DNA from: an uncultured Eubacteriales bacterium
GTDB lineage: Bacteria; Bacillota; Clostridia; Christensenellales; Aristaeellaceae
Direction of reading: 5' to 3'
NCBI GenBank assembly: GCA_944349855.1
Contig: CALVNS010000011.1
Span: forward strand, 1-64,000
DNA: 64,000 bases
Shown one piece after another: positions 24,178-33,248 of the stretch. The translations under genes and the position numbers were made by a program. Every line of letters begins with the position of its first letter. Position 1 is the first letter of the stretch. The notes below the pieces were generated by a model. That model made no database searches. It had not been told where the DNA came from and saw only the letters and a list, made by a program, of their open reading frames with translations.

Positions 24178-26508
24178 TCATCCCTCCCCGGCGTGCCAGA
24201 ACGCGTCGAGACGGCGCGCGAGATCGTCGGCCGAGACGGCCTCGTGCAGCGGGAAGAAGTGCTCGGGCAGCAGCCCGCTGTATGCGCTTTGGAAGAAGCG
24301 CGCATCGATGAGCAGCGCGACGCCGCGATCGCGTTCCGTGCGGATGACGCGCCCGACGGCCTGGAGCACCTTGACCATGCCGGGGATGCGGTAGGCGAGC
24401 GCAAAGCCGTCGCGGCCATCCCGGTCGAAGTGTTCGCGCAGGGCCTCGCGCTCGGGGCAGATCTGGGGCAGGCCCACGCCGACGGCGGCCACGCCGAGCA
24501 GCCGGTCGCCGGGCAGGTCGACGCCCTCGGCAAAGACGCCGCCCATCACGCAAAAGCCGGTCAGGCAACCGCCGGGCGCAAAGCGCGCGATGAAATCGTC
24601 GCGCGCGGCCTCGTCCATGCCGCTCTCCTGGCAGACGGTCTGCACGTCCGGCGCGAGCTGCTCAAACTGCGCGCGCACCAGGCGCATGTAGGCGTAGGAG
24701 GGAAAGAGGGCGAGGTAGTTGCCCCGCCGGGCGCAGGCCATGGCGGCGATGGCCTCGGCAACCTGCCGCGCGGTCTGCTCGCGGCGCGCATAGCGCGTGT
24801 CCACGCGCAGGCGCACGACGTGCAGGCGCTCGGGCGGAAAGGGCGAGGGCAGCGAGAGCAGGCCGTCGCTTTCCTCGCCGCCCAGCAGCGCGCGCATCTG
24901 CGCCATGGGCGAGAGCGTCGCCGAGAAATACACGACGCCGCGCAGCCGCGCCGTCGCCGCGCGCAGGTAGGGGGCCGCGTCCAGGCACAGCAGGCGCAGC
25001 CGCGCGTCCCGTCCCGCGCGCTCGAGCAGGACGGCGTACGCGTCGTCCAGACGGGCGGACGTCTGCACGTAGGCGAGCGCGCCCTGGAACGTCTCGCCCA
25101 GCAGCGCTCCCTGCCCGCGCGCCAGCGCCTCGCCCAGCGCGTCGCACAGTCCCTGCGCGTCCTGAAGCAGCTCGGGCGGCGGGGCCTCCAGACGCCATAC
25201 GCCGTCGCCGCGCTCCGCCTCCAGGCCGCTCAGGCGGCGCACCGTGCGCGTCAGGGCGCGGTAGACGGCGTTCTTGCGTCCATGCTGCTTGCCGTATTCG
25301 CGGCGCACCGCGCGCAGCGCGCCGCCGTCCAGGCAGGCGGAGAGCATGTCGCGCGCGCGGTCGACGAGGTTGTGCGCCTCATCCACGAGCAGCGACAGGT
25401 CGGTCCGCTGCTGAAACACGCGCTGGATGCGCGCGGCGGGATCAAACGCATAGTTGTAGTCGCACACGACGACGTCGGCGATCTCCGCAAGCGACAGTGA
25501 GAACTCGAACGGGCATATGTCATGGCGCGCGGCCATCTCCTGCACGGCGGCGCGGTCCCACATCTGTGCGCGCAGCATCTCCGAAAGGGCATCCGGCAGA
25601 CGGTTGAAAAAGCCGCGCGCGCCGGGGCAGTACGCCGGGTCGCAGCGGCGCTGCGCGCCCATGGGGCAGATCTTTTCGCGCGCGGTCAGCTCCAGCACGC
25701 GCGCCTTCGCGCCGCACGCGTGAAAGTGCGCCGCCGTTGAAAGCGCCAGCGCCCGGCCCGTCGTGCGCGCGGTCAGGTAGAAGATCTGGTTGGTATGGCC
25801 CGCAGCCAGCGCCTTGAGCGCGGGAAAGAGCGCCGCCGCGGTCTTGCCGGTGCCGGTGGGCGCCTGCGCCAGCAGCCGCCTGCGGTCGCGGATGGCGACG
25901 AACACATTGCCCGAAAACAGGCGCTGTCCCTCGCGAAACGCCGCATAGGGGAACGTGAATGCGCTAAGCGCCTCGTCGCGCTCCCGCCGCCAGCGCAGCA
26001 TCGTCTCCTGCCAGCGCGCATAGGGCTCCACCAGCGCCGCAAACGCCTGCGCGAGCGCCTGCGCCTCCTGCGTCTGCGTGAATCGGTGCAGCACGCGCCC
26101 ATGCCGGTCGGCATACAAAACGTCCATGCGCGCGCGGGTCAGGCCGCGCGACGCGCAGAGCATGTGCGCATAGCAGGCCGCCTGCGCCCGGTGCGCGGGC
26201 AGCGCGTCCTCCAGCGGCGCGCCGTCCCAGAGCTTGATCTCCTCCACGCAGGTCAGCCCATCCGCCTCGAACACGCCGTCCGCGCGGCCCGAGACCTTCA
26301 GGCGCAGCGCATCCGCCCAGTCGACGCACAGCGACAGCGGCACCTCCGCCTCGTATCCGCGCAGGTCTTTGCCCGCCTCGCCCTGGCGCGCACGGTGGGC
26401 GCGGCCGCCCTCCAGCATGCGCTCCCGGTCCGCGGCCGCGCCGGTCAGGTCCTCGCCGTGCAGCGTAAACTCCACCAGCGTCCGGACCGATACGTGCAGT
26501 TCCTCCAT
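24178..26508 (-). CDS. DinG/XPD-type DNA helicase with an N-terminal PD-(D/E)XK nuclease-like domain
   Basis: A 776-residue superfamily 2 helicase. Residues 1-130 resemble a RecB/Cas4-like nuclease fold, with a possible active site GRAD77 ... E90-I-K92. The helicase core has Walker A APTGTGKT (216-223). Four cysteines in the XPD-type iron-sulfur arrangement follow (Cys281, 289, 294, 332), then the DEAH box (376-379) and the C-terminal motif VLQAVGRVIRT near 715. Enzymes of this class unwind DNA 5' to 3' in repair. It is a lone gene, divergent from a serine hydrolase. Confidence 0.85.
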   Translation of the reverse strand: MEELHVSVRTLVEFTLHGEDLTGAAADRERMLEGGRAHRARQGEAGKDLRGYEAEVPLSLCVDWADALRLKVSGRADGVFEADGLTCVEEIKLWDGAPLEDALPAHRAQAACYAHMLCASRGLTRARMDVLYADRHGRVLHRFTQTQEAQALAQAFAALVEPYARWQETMLRWRRERDEALSAFTFPYAAFREGQRLFSGNVFVAIRDRRRLLAQAPTGTGKTAAALFPALKALAAGHTNQIFYLTARTTGRALALSTAAHFHACGAKARVLELTAREKICPMGAQRRCDPAYCPGARGFFNRLPDALSEMLRAQMWDRAAVQEMAARHDICPFEFSLSLAEIADVVVCDYNYAFDPAARIQRVFQQRTDLSLLVDEAHNLVDRARDMLSACLDGGALRAVRREYGKQHGRKNAVYRALTRTVRRLSGLEAERGDGVWRLEAPPPELLQDAQGLCDALGEALARGQGALLGETFQGALAYVQTSARLDDAYAVLLERAGRDARLRLLCLDAAPYLRAATARLRGVVYFSATLSPMAQMRALLGGEESDGLLSLPSPFPPERLHVVRLRVDTRYARREQTARQVAEAIAAMACARRGNYLALFPSYAYMRLVRAQFEQLAPDVQTVCQESGMDEAARDDFIARFAPGGCLTGFCVMGGVFAEGVDLPGDRLLGVAAVGVGLPQICPEREALREHFDRDGRDGFALAYRIPGMVKVLQAVGRVIRTERDRGVALLIDARFFQSAYSGLLPEHFFPLHEAVSADDLARRLDAFWHAGEG

Positions 26509-26570
26509 ACACTCTCCTCATGGGGCGCTTTTCGGCCCGGCACGCCCGGCATAAGCAGCCCCTGCTTTTC

Positions 26571-26596
26571 CCATTATAACATACGTGCTATAATGG
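26571..26596. promoter_or_regulatory. Divergent overlapping -10 elements in an 8-bp inverted repeat
   Basis: CCATTATA (26571-26578) and TATAATGG (26589-26596) form a perfect inverted repeat. The left half gives a TATAAT for the minus-strand helicase gene and the right half one for the plus-strand hydrolase. The -35 boxes are weak. Confidence 0.5.
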
Positions 26597-26626
26597 TGCC
26601 ATTCCTTTGAGCATACGGAGGTCCGC

Positions 26627-27841
26627 ATGAAAAATCTGTCCCCGGAATCCGTCGCACGCCTGCGCAGGCGCTGCGCGCGCGTGCCCGCCGCGCCGGACGG
26701 CCTGGCGCTCACGCCGCAGGGCCGCCTGATCCCGCAGGCGCGCCTGGATGTGCAGCGCTGCGTCGAGGCGATCTTCCGCCGCCACCGCACCGTCGGCGGC
26801 GCGATGGCGCTCGTCGTGCGCGGACGCCTCGCCGGCGTCTTTCCCTACGGCCTGGCGCGCGTGGAGAGTACCTTGCCCGTCACCGAAAACACCTGCTTTC
26901 GCGTCGCATCCGTATCCAAGCTGGTCTTCACCTTCGCGCTGTTGCGGCTGTGGGAGGACGGCCTGGTCGATCTGGATGAGGACATCGGCGCCTACCTGGG
27001 CTACCGCGTGCGCAATCCACGCTTTCCGGATGCGCCCATCACGCTGCGCCAGCTGCTCACGCACACGTCTTCCCTCGTGGACGGCCCGCTCTACGGCGGG
27101 CCGGGCGCGCGCGGCGAGATCCCGCTGCGCGACCTGCTCACCCCGCCGCAGGGCGACGCGTCCTTTGGCCAGAGCGCGCCGGGCGCGGCCTTTGCCTACT
27201 CCAACCTCGGCGCGGGCGTCGTCGGCTCGATCATGGAGCGCGTCACGGGCGAGCGCTTTGACGACCTGATGCAGCGCCTGGTCTTTGCGCCGCTATCCAT
27301 CCGCGCGTCGTTCGCGCCCCAGCGCATTCGCCCTGCAGAGGACCTCGCCAGCGGCTACCGCGTCCGGCCCTTGCTGCCCCCGCGCCTGGCCTACGACGCC
27401 CCCGCGCTCGTCCGCCGGCCGCTGCCGCCCGTGGATCCCGAGCGCGACTTCACCTGGACGCCAGGCCGCCTGGCCGTGCGCCCCGCTGGCATGGCCCAGT
27501 TGCTGCGCCTGCTGCTCAGCGACGGCCAGGTCGACGGCGTGCGCGTGCTCCGGCCGGAGACGATCGCCCTCATGCGCACCCCGCAGGACGGCCTGGGCTC
27601 CGTGCAGCGCGCCGGACGCGGGCTCAACGTCGCGTTCCTCGACGGCCTGTTCGGCCGCCGTCTCGTGGGCCATCAGGGCGTCGCCTATGGCATGAACGCC
27701 GAGTGCTGGGGCGATCCCGCCACCGGCAGCGGCGTGACCGTGCAGACCAGCGGCACGCGCCTTTGCAGCTGCGAGGGCTTCGTGCGCTGCGGCCTGGAGA
27801 TGACCGCCTTTGCCATGCGCCTGATCGACCGCCTGCCGTAA
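26627..27841 (+). CDS. Beta-lactamase class C-like serine hydrolase
   Basis: A 404-residue member of the penicillin-binding-protein/class C beta-lactamase superfamily. The nucleophile is in VASVSKLV near residue 91 (SxxK), the YxN motif in AYSNLGAG near 191, and the third motif is GHQG near 347 in place of KTG/HTG. There is no signal peptide or transmembrane segment, so it is probably a cytoplasmic esterase or peptidase and not a resistance enzyme. Cysteines cluster near the C-terminus (LCSCEGFVRCG). The substrate is unknown. Confidence 0.82.
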   Translation: MKNLSPESVARLRRRCARVPAAPDGLALTPQGRLIPQARLDVQRCVEAIFRRHRTVGGAMALVVRGRLAGVFPYGLARVESTLPVTENTCFRVASVSKLVFTFALLRLWEDGLVDLDEDIGAYLGYRVRNPRFPDAPITLRQLLTHTSSLVDGPLYGGPGARGEIPLRDLLTPPQGDASFGQSAPGAAFAYSNLGAGVVGSIMERVTGERFDDLMQRLVFAPLSIRASFAPQRIRPAEDLASGYRVRPLLPPRLAYDAPALVRRPLPPVDPERDFTWTPGRLAVRPAGMAQLLRLLLSDGQVDGVRVLRPETIALMRTPQDGLGSVQRAGRGLNVAFLDGLFGRRLVGHQGVAYGMNAECWGDPATGSGVTVQTSGTRLCSCEGFVRCGLEMTAFAMRLIDRLP

Positions 27842-27881
27842 GCGCACAGGAAAACGCGTCAAACTTTGTCCCGAACGTGTC

Positions 27882-27910
27882 TTTACACCTGCATTGTCAT
27901 CCTGTATAAT
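27882..27910 (+). promoter_or_regulatory. Promoter of the PTS IIC-like gene
   Basis: TTTACA (27882-27887), 17-base spacer, TATAAT (27905-27910) followed by GGGCG. Confidence 0.85.
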
Positions 27911-27941
27911 GGGCGCGATACCAAAGCTGGAGGGGTTACGC

Positions 27942-28994
27942 ATGCAGGAAGCGAAGGGCAAGGGCCTGGGGGCAAGGCTGTTCAAGCGATACGGACTGGA
28001 TGCGCTCAGCGCGATGGCGCTGGGCCTGTTTTCGACGCTGATCATCGGAACGATCCTGGATCAGCTGGGGCAGTATGTGCCGGGGCTGTCGAGGCTGTCG
28101 TCGTTTGCGGCGACGGCCAAGTCCAACCCGGTGGTGGGCGGCGCGATCGGCGTGGCCGTGGCGTGGGGCATGAAGGTCGCGCCGCTGGCGATGTTCACGT
28201 CGGCCGTATCCGGCGCGATCGGCTATGAATTGGGCGCGCCGTTGGGCTGCTTCATCGCGGCGGTGCTCGGCGCGGAGGCGGGCAACTTCGTGGCGGGCAA
28301 GACGAAGCTGGACATCATCCTCGTGCCCTCGGCGACGATCGTCGTGGGCGGGCTGGCGGCCGTGCTGTGCGCGCCCGCGGTCAACGGGCTGATGAACTTG
28401 CTGCGCGGCTTCATCGACACGGCCACGCGCATGCAGCCGGTGCCGATGGGCATCATCGTATCGGTCGTGGTGGGGCTGGCGCTGACCGCGCCGATCTCCT
28501 CGGCGGCGCTGTGCGCGATGATCTTCGTGGCGCCCGAGGGTGAGGCGCTGGGCCTTGGGCTGCAGCTGGCGGCCGGCGCGGCGACGGTCGGATGCTGCGC
28601 GCAGATGGTGGGCTTTGCGGTCACGTCGTTTCGCGAGAACGGCGTGGGCGGCCTGATCGCGCAGGGCCTGGGCACGTCGATGCTGCAGGTGCCCAACATC
28701 CTGCGCCATCCGCTGATCCTCGTGCCGCCGACGCTGGCCTCGGCGATCCTGGGCCCGCTGGCCACGACGCTGTTTGACATGCGCAACGCGGGCGTGTTCG
28801 CGGGCATGGGCACGGCGGGCCTGGTTGGACAGATCGGCACGTTCCAGTCCATGGCCGGCGCGGGCGCGGGCGTGGTGCTGCTCAAGGTGCTCGCGCTGCA
28901 CATCGCGCTGCCCGCGCTGCTGTCGCTGCTGATCTGCGCGGCCATGCGCCGCGCGGGCCTGATCCACGACGGCGACATGAAGCTCGAGCTGTGA
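27942..28994 (+). CDS. PfoR-type PTS IIC-like membrane protein
   Basis: A 350-residue polytopic membrane protein with about 9-10 hydrophobic segments rich in Gly and Ala, of the PTS_EIIC_2/PfoR family. Typical features are the N-terminal ALGLFSTLIIGTILDQLG stretch, GAEAGNFVAGKTKLDI near 121, and PISSAALCAM near 185. Members are annotated either as sugar PTS IIC components or as regulators of toxin expression; no IIA or IIB gene is here, so transport is unproven. CTGGAGGGG upstream favours ATG 27942. Downstream is a bidirectional terminator. Confidence 0.85.
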   Translation: MQEAKGKGLGARLFKRYGLDALSAMALGLFSTLIIGTILDQLGQYVPGLSRLSSFAATAKSNPVVGGAIGVAVAWGMKVAPLAMFTSAVSGAIGYELGAPLGCFIAAVLGAEAGNFVAGKTKLDIILVPSATIVVGGLAAVLCAPAVNGLMNLLRGFIDTATRMQPVPMGIIVSVVVGLALTAPISSAALCAMIFVAPEGEALGLGLQLAAGAATVGCCAQMVGFAVTSFRENGVGGLIAQGLGTSMLQVPNILRHPLILVPPTLASAILGPLATTLFDMRNAGVFAGMGTAGLVGQIGTFQSMAGAGAGVVLLKVLALHIALPALLSLLICAAMRRAGLIHDGDMKLEL

Positions 28995-29001
28995 CGTAAA
29001 A

Positions 29002-29030
29002 GGCGGCCCCTTAGGGCCGCCCCTTTTTTA
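29002..29030. terminator. Bidirectional intrinsic terminator (PTS IIC-like gene and addB)
   Basis: 8-bp stem GGCGGCCC/GGGCCGCC (29002-29009, 29014-29021) followed on the plus strand by CCT6 and on the minus strand by TTTT. The tail overlaps the addB stop codon. Confidence 0.85.
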
Positions 29031-32000
29031 TGTCTCCTCCTGCGCGCGCACGACGTCGTCCAGGCTCTTTTTCTCCAGCACGCGCGCCGACGCGCCCGAG
29101 AGCAGCGGATCGAAGCCGCAGATGCCGCGGTAGTCGCAGTAGGCGCAGGCGCGCATCGGCCCGCGCTGGGCGGGGCTGACGTCGCTCTCGCCCGCGGCGA
29201 TGCGCGCGCTCAGCTGCGCGGCCATGCGCACGGCGTAGTCGACCAGCAGCGAAAGCTCCTGCGAGGACACGGCCGCGGCGCCCTGTCGGAGCGTTCCGTC
29301 GCTCTTGAGCATCGCCTTGACCTGATCCTCGCCCTGCGCGCGGACGATCTCTACATCGGACAGCGACAAACCCTTGAGCGAGAGCCGCTTGGCGATCTCG
29401 CGCTCGACCTGCTCCTGCACGCGCAGGTTGCCTGTGATCAGCGGGTCGTCGATGCGGCAGTAGAACAGCCCTGCCGGCTGCGCGCCCGCGTACTTGTGCG
29501 AGGCGGCGTACAGATAGATCAGCAGCTGCAGCTGCAATCCCCAATAGATGTCCGTCGGGTCCAGCTCGCGCTTGCCCGACTTGTAGTCGACCACGCGCAG
29601 GTACACGCGCTGCTGCGTCTCCATCAGGTCGATGCGGTCGATGCGCCCGCGCAGGTACACGCGGGAGCCGTCCGCCAGGTCGATGCACACGGGCGGCACG
29701 CCGCCGCTGCCAAACGTCAGCTCCATCTCCGCCGGGCGAAAGCCGCTGCCCTGCATCTGTCGCGTGAGCGTCCAGCCCGCGCGCCGCGCCGTGCGCCGCA
29801 TGCGGCCGGCAAGCGCCCTGCCGCGCGCGCTCTCGCCCAGCGGCGTGCGCCGCCAGGCCTCCAGCAGGGGTTCTACGACCGCATCCATCATCCGGTCGCT
29901 CTGCGCGCGCTCGACGTTCGGCCACGCCTCCTGTAGCAGCGCCTCGCGCGTGAAGCGCTCGATCGCCTGGTGGTACAGTTCGCCCAGCCGGTCGCGCTCC
30001 GCGCCGGTCTCCCGCCGCTGCACCGGCCGCAGGCCGTAGCCGACGAAGTGCCGGTATGGACACTGCGCGAACGTCTCCAGCTTGGACACGCTCACCGTGC
30101 GCCGGCCATAGAGCCTGCGCGCCGTATCCGCGCGCAGCCTGGCCGCGCCCACACGGGCGATGAGCGCGTCGCGCACGTCCCGCGCGCGGCCGGCATACGC
30201 CTCCTGCGCGCTCAATACCGCATACGCCTCGCGCCACGGTCCGGACAGCTCCGGCTCGCCCGCATCTGCCAGGCCGCGCAGGTGCACGGCCAGCGCATCC
30301 AGCGCCGCGCTCGGGCTGGACAGCGCCGCATATTCGCCCTTGTCCAGCGCGCCGCCGGTCACGTGCATGCCCGGAAACACGCGCCGCAGCGCCAGCGCAG
30401 CCGGGGCCGGGCGCAGCGCGCGGCCCTCCTCGTCCGACAGCGCATAGCTGACCAGCAGCCGCTGCGCGGGCTGCGACATCGCCTGCAGCACATCCAGGCG
30501 CGACAGCTGCGCGCGGTCCGCATCCGACATGCCCAGGTACGCCTTCGACGCACCGGCCGCGCGCGCCCTTTCCTCGTCGGTGAGCAGGCTCCTGTCGGCG
30601 CTCTGCAGGCGGCCGTCGTTCATGCCCAGCATGAACAGCGCGTCTACGCGCGCGGTGCGCACGTTGCCCACGCGGCCCGCGATCAGCTCATCCCGCGCCG
30701 TGGGCAGCGCGGCCAGCTCCATCGCGCCCACGCCCGCCTCGAGCATGTCCAGCACGGCGCGCACGCGGCCGCGGTGCCCGCCCAGCAGCGTGTGCATCTG
30801 GTCCAGCAGCTCCATGAGCAGGTTCCACACCTGCGCGCAGTCCGCCGCCTCGACGTCCAGCCCCGCCGCGAGCAGCGCCTGCTGCTCCCGCTGCAGCGTG
30901 TCAAACGCCCCGCGCGCCTGCAGGTAGCCAAAGATCGCATCCACCGTCCCGCCCGCGTCCCGCGCCCGCGAAAGGGCCGATTGCAGCTGCGTCAGCGGCT
31001 CGACGACGCGCAGGCGCAGCGCCTCGGCCTGCGCCAGCTCCTCCTCGCCGCCGAACGCGAACGGCAACCGCATGCGCCCCGCGCGCACGCCGTAGGCCGC
31101 CGTATATTCGTCCAGCGCGTCGGCCTCCTCATCCGTCAGGCCGCAGTAGCCCGTGCGAACGCACTCCATCAGGTCGTCCACCCGATAGCCGCGCGTAACC
31201 GCCCGCAGCGACGAGAGCAGGAAGCGAAACAGCGGATGCGACAGCGCCGGCCGCTTTTCGCTGACGTAGACGGGGATGTCGTACTGCGCAAAGATGCGCT
31301 CCACCAGCGGCGCGTAGACCGTCCCGTCCGTATAGACCGCGGCCATGCGCGAGAAGGGCATGCCCTCCATCGCCAGCGCCCGGATGCGCGCGGCCGCGAC
31401 GTGCACCTCGGCAAAGGGCGTCGCCGCCGCGTGCAGCGACACGCGCTCCGGCGCGCCGCGCATCGGCCGCATGGGATAGGCGTACAGCTCGCGCTCCAGG
31501 TGCGCGATGTCCGCCGGCGCGTTCAGCGGCGCGGCGACGCGCTCGCGCCCGGTGGGAATGCCCGCTTCGCGCAGCAGGTCCTCCAGGCGCTGCAGGCTGC
31601 GCAGCGCAGGCTCGTAGAGCGCGGCGTCGCGGGCCGGGGCTGTATCGAGCGTCAGCGCCAGCGTCAGCTCCTGCGCGCAGCGGGCCATCGCGCAGATCTG
31701 CGCGGCAAACGTGGGCGTGATCATGTCAAAGCCGTAGATGAAGACCTGCGCGCCCGCCAGCACGCCCGAGGGCTCCATGCGCGCGAGCAGCTCGCGCTGC
31801 ACGTCCTCTCCATCCACAAAGCTGCCCGCCAGGCGCGCCTCGTACGCCGCGAACACGCGCCCCGCATCCTCAAGCTTCATCGCGAGCATGCCGTCCGTGC
31901 GCCCGGCCAGCTGCGCCACGTCCTGTGGGGACAGCCCGCCGCGCTTGAAGTCCGCCACCAGCGCCGACAGCCGCTGTACGAACCCCGCCCGCCCGCCTGC

Positions 32001-32324
32001 CCCGCGGTAGAAGAGCAGATCGTCCTGCAGGTCCTCCAGTGCGGCGGAGAGCACCATGCACTTGCCGCGCTCGTCGATGCGCACGCGCTGGGGCTGCCCG
32101 GCGCGCTCGAACACCCGGTCGCGCAGGCGCGAGGGGGAGAGCACGTCGATGTCAAAATAGCCGGGCAGGCGCAGCCCCTCGACGATCTCCGTCTCCGCCT
32201 GCAACGTGTACTGTTCGGGCACGATCAGCAGGCAGCGCGCCCCCGCGCCGTACGCGCGCCCGATGCGCGCAACCACTTCCGGCAGCAGCCTGTGCATGCG
32301 CCCCGTCAGCACCCTTGCGTACAC
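29028..32324 (-). CDS. addB: ATP-dependent nuclease subunit B (AddB)
   Basis: A 1098-residue homologue of AddB, partner of AddA in processing double-strand ends for recombination. The N-terminal UvrD-like region contains IVPEQYTLQAE near 34. The C-terminal PD-(D/E)XK nuclease has GRIDRIDLM and VVDYKSGKRELD. The iron-sulfur ligands are visible as CPYRHF on one side and a CxxCx5C cluster (CAYCDYRGIC) at the end. The N-terminal Walker A expected in AddB (GRxGSGKT) reads GRMHRLLPEV here, so ATP binding by this subunit is probably lost. addA is not adjacent in this window, which is atypical. Confidence 0.9.
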   Translation of the reverse strand: MYARVLTGRMHRLLPEVVARIGRAYGAGARCLLIVPEQYTLQAETEIVEGLRLPGYFDIDVLSPSRLRDRVFERAGQPQRVRIDERGKCMVLSAALEDLQDDLLFYRGAGGRAGFVQRLSALVADFKRGGLSPQDVAQLAGRTDGMLAMKLEDAGRVFAAYEARLAGSFVDGEDVQRELLARMEPSGVLAGAQVFIYGFDMITPTFAAQICAMARCAQELTLALTLDTAPARDAALYEPALRSLQRLEDLLREAGIPTGRERVAAPLNAPADIAHLERELYAYPMRPMRGAPERVSLHAAATPFAEVHVAAARIRALAMEGMPFSRMAAVYTDGTVYAPLVERIFAQYDIPVYVSEKRPALSHPLFRFLLSSLRAVTRGYRVDDLMECVRTGYCGLTDEEADALDEYTAAYGVRAGRMRLPFAFGGEEELAQAEALRLRVVEPLTQLQSALSRARDAGGTVDAIFGYLQARGAFDTLQREQQALLAAGLDVEAADCAQVWNLLMELLDQMHTLLGGHRGRVRAVLDMLEAGVGAMELAALPTARDELIAGRVGNVRTARVDALFMLGMNDGRLQSADRSLLTDEERARAAGASKAYLGMSDADRAQLSRLDVLQAMSQPAQRLLVSYALSDEEGRALRPAPAALALRRVFPGMHVTGGALDKGEYAALSSPSAALDALAVHLRGLADAGEPELSGPWREAYAVLSAQEAYAGRARDVRDALIARVGAARLRADTARRLYGRRTVSVSKLETFAQCPYRHFVGYGLRPVQRRETGAERDRLGELYHQAIERFTREALLQEAWPNVERAQSDRMMDAVVEPLLEAWRRTPLGESARGRALAGRMRRTARRAGWTLTRQMQGSGFRPAEMELTFGSGGVPPVCIDLADGSRVYLRGRIDRIDLMETQQRVYLRVVDYKSGKRELDPTDIYWGLQLQLLIYLYAASHKYAGAQPAGLFYCRIDDPLITGNLRVQEQVEREIAKRLSLKGLSLSDVEIVRAQGEDQVKAMLKSDGTLRQGAAAVSSQELSLLVDYAVRMAAQLSARIAAGESDVSPAQRGPMRACAYCDYRGICGFDPLLSGASARVLEKKSLDDVVRAQEET

Positions 32325-32408
32325 ATTTTTGCCTTCTTTCTGCGGTCAAAAGGAATTGGTCGCACGCCTCGCGAATATACGCATACGATTCATTTCGGAG
32401 GGATCATC

Positions 32409-33245
32409 ATGCGCATCGCATGCATCAGCGATATTCACGCCAATTTGCCTGCGCTTGAGGCCGTCCTGGCGGACGTGCGCGCGCAGTCGCCCGACCTCAC
32501 GCTCTCGCTGGGCGACCAGGTCAACTTCGGTCCGCAGCCGCTACAGGTGCTGCAGCTGCTGGAAAGCGAGGGCATCCCCTGCCTGCTGGGCAATCACGAG
32601 CAGCGCGTGCTCGCGCTGCGCGAGGCGTCGGACGCCGCGCTGAATGCGATCAACTTCGCGTCCGTGCGCTGGACGATGCAGCAGCTGGCGGGCGTCGACC
32701 TGAACCTGCCGCTGAACCGGCGCGTGGGGGAGGTGCTCTTCGCGCACGCGGGCGCTGAAAACCCCTCGCTGCGCCTGGACGACCTGGACGCCGTGCGCGA
32801 GGAGCTGCGCGCGCTGCCATATCCGCTGCTCGTGTGCGGCCACTATCACAACCCGCTGCAGCACCATGCGCAGGGCCGGGCGCTTTGCGTCATCGGCTCG
32901 GTCGGCATGGCCGAAAACGGCGTGCCCGGCACCGCGCTGTATGCGCTCGTCGACCAGACCCCGCAGGGCGTTCACGTCACGCCCCGCATCGTGCCCTACG
33001 ACAGCGGCCGCCTGTACGAGGCCTTCCGAAGCTCGGGCATCCTCGATATGTGCCCGATCATGAGCCGCGTGGTGCACGAGACCATGACGCAAAACCGCTG
33101 CATGGTCATGGAATTCCTGGCGCACGTGCACGCGGTCATGGCCTCCTGCGGCGCAGACGCGATCGACGAGCGCGTGTGGACGCTGGCGGGCAACACGTTC
33201 GCCTGGCGCACCGGGCAGACGGTCTCGGCGTACTGGGGGCTGTGA
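32409..33245 (+). CDS. Calcineurin-like metallophosphoesterase
   Basis: A 278-residue cytoplasmic phosphoesterase. The dimetal motifs are SDIHANLPALEAVL (residues 7-20), LGDQVNFGP near 37, LLGNHEQ near 58, HAG near 116 and CGHYHNPL near 142. The order D-x-H, G-D, G-N-H-E, G-H-x-H is that of the YfcE/ApaH-like class. CGGAGGG precedes ATG 32409. The C-terminal 70 residues lie beyond the fold and hold hydrophobic helices of unknown role. It diverges from addB and converges with a small gene after 3 bp without an evident terminator. The substrate is unknown. Confidence 0.87.
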   Translation: MRIACISDIHANLPALEAVLADVRAQSPDLTLSLGDQVNFGPQPLQVLQLLESEGIPCLLGNHEQRVLALREASDAALNAINFASVRWTMQQLAGVDLNLPLNRRVGEVLFAHAGAENPSLRLDDLDAVREELRALPYPLLVCGHYHNPLQHHAQGRALCVIGSVGMAENGVPGTALYALVDQTPQGVHVTPRIVPYDSGRLYEAFRSSGILDMCPIMSRVVHETMTQNRCMVMEFLAHVHAVMASCGADAIDERVWTLAGNTFAWRTGQTVSAYWGL

Positions 33246-33248
33246 TCA

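Noticed and set aside
26627-27841. Serine hydrolase considered as an antibiotic-resistance beta-lactamase
   Set aside because: There is no signal peptide and the third motif is GHQG; it looks like a cytoplasmic esterase/peptidase of the superfamily.
29970-32408. Long plus-strand open frame running through addB into the phosphoesterase
   Set aside because: Only the part from ATG 32409 is a real phosphoesterase; the earlier part is antisense to AddB.
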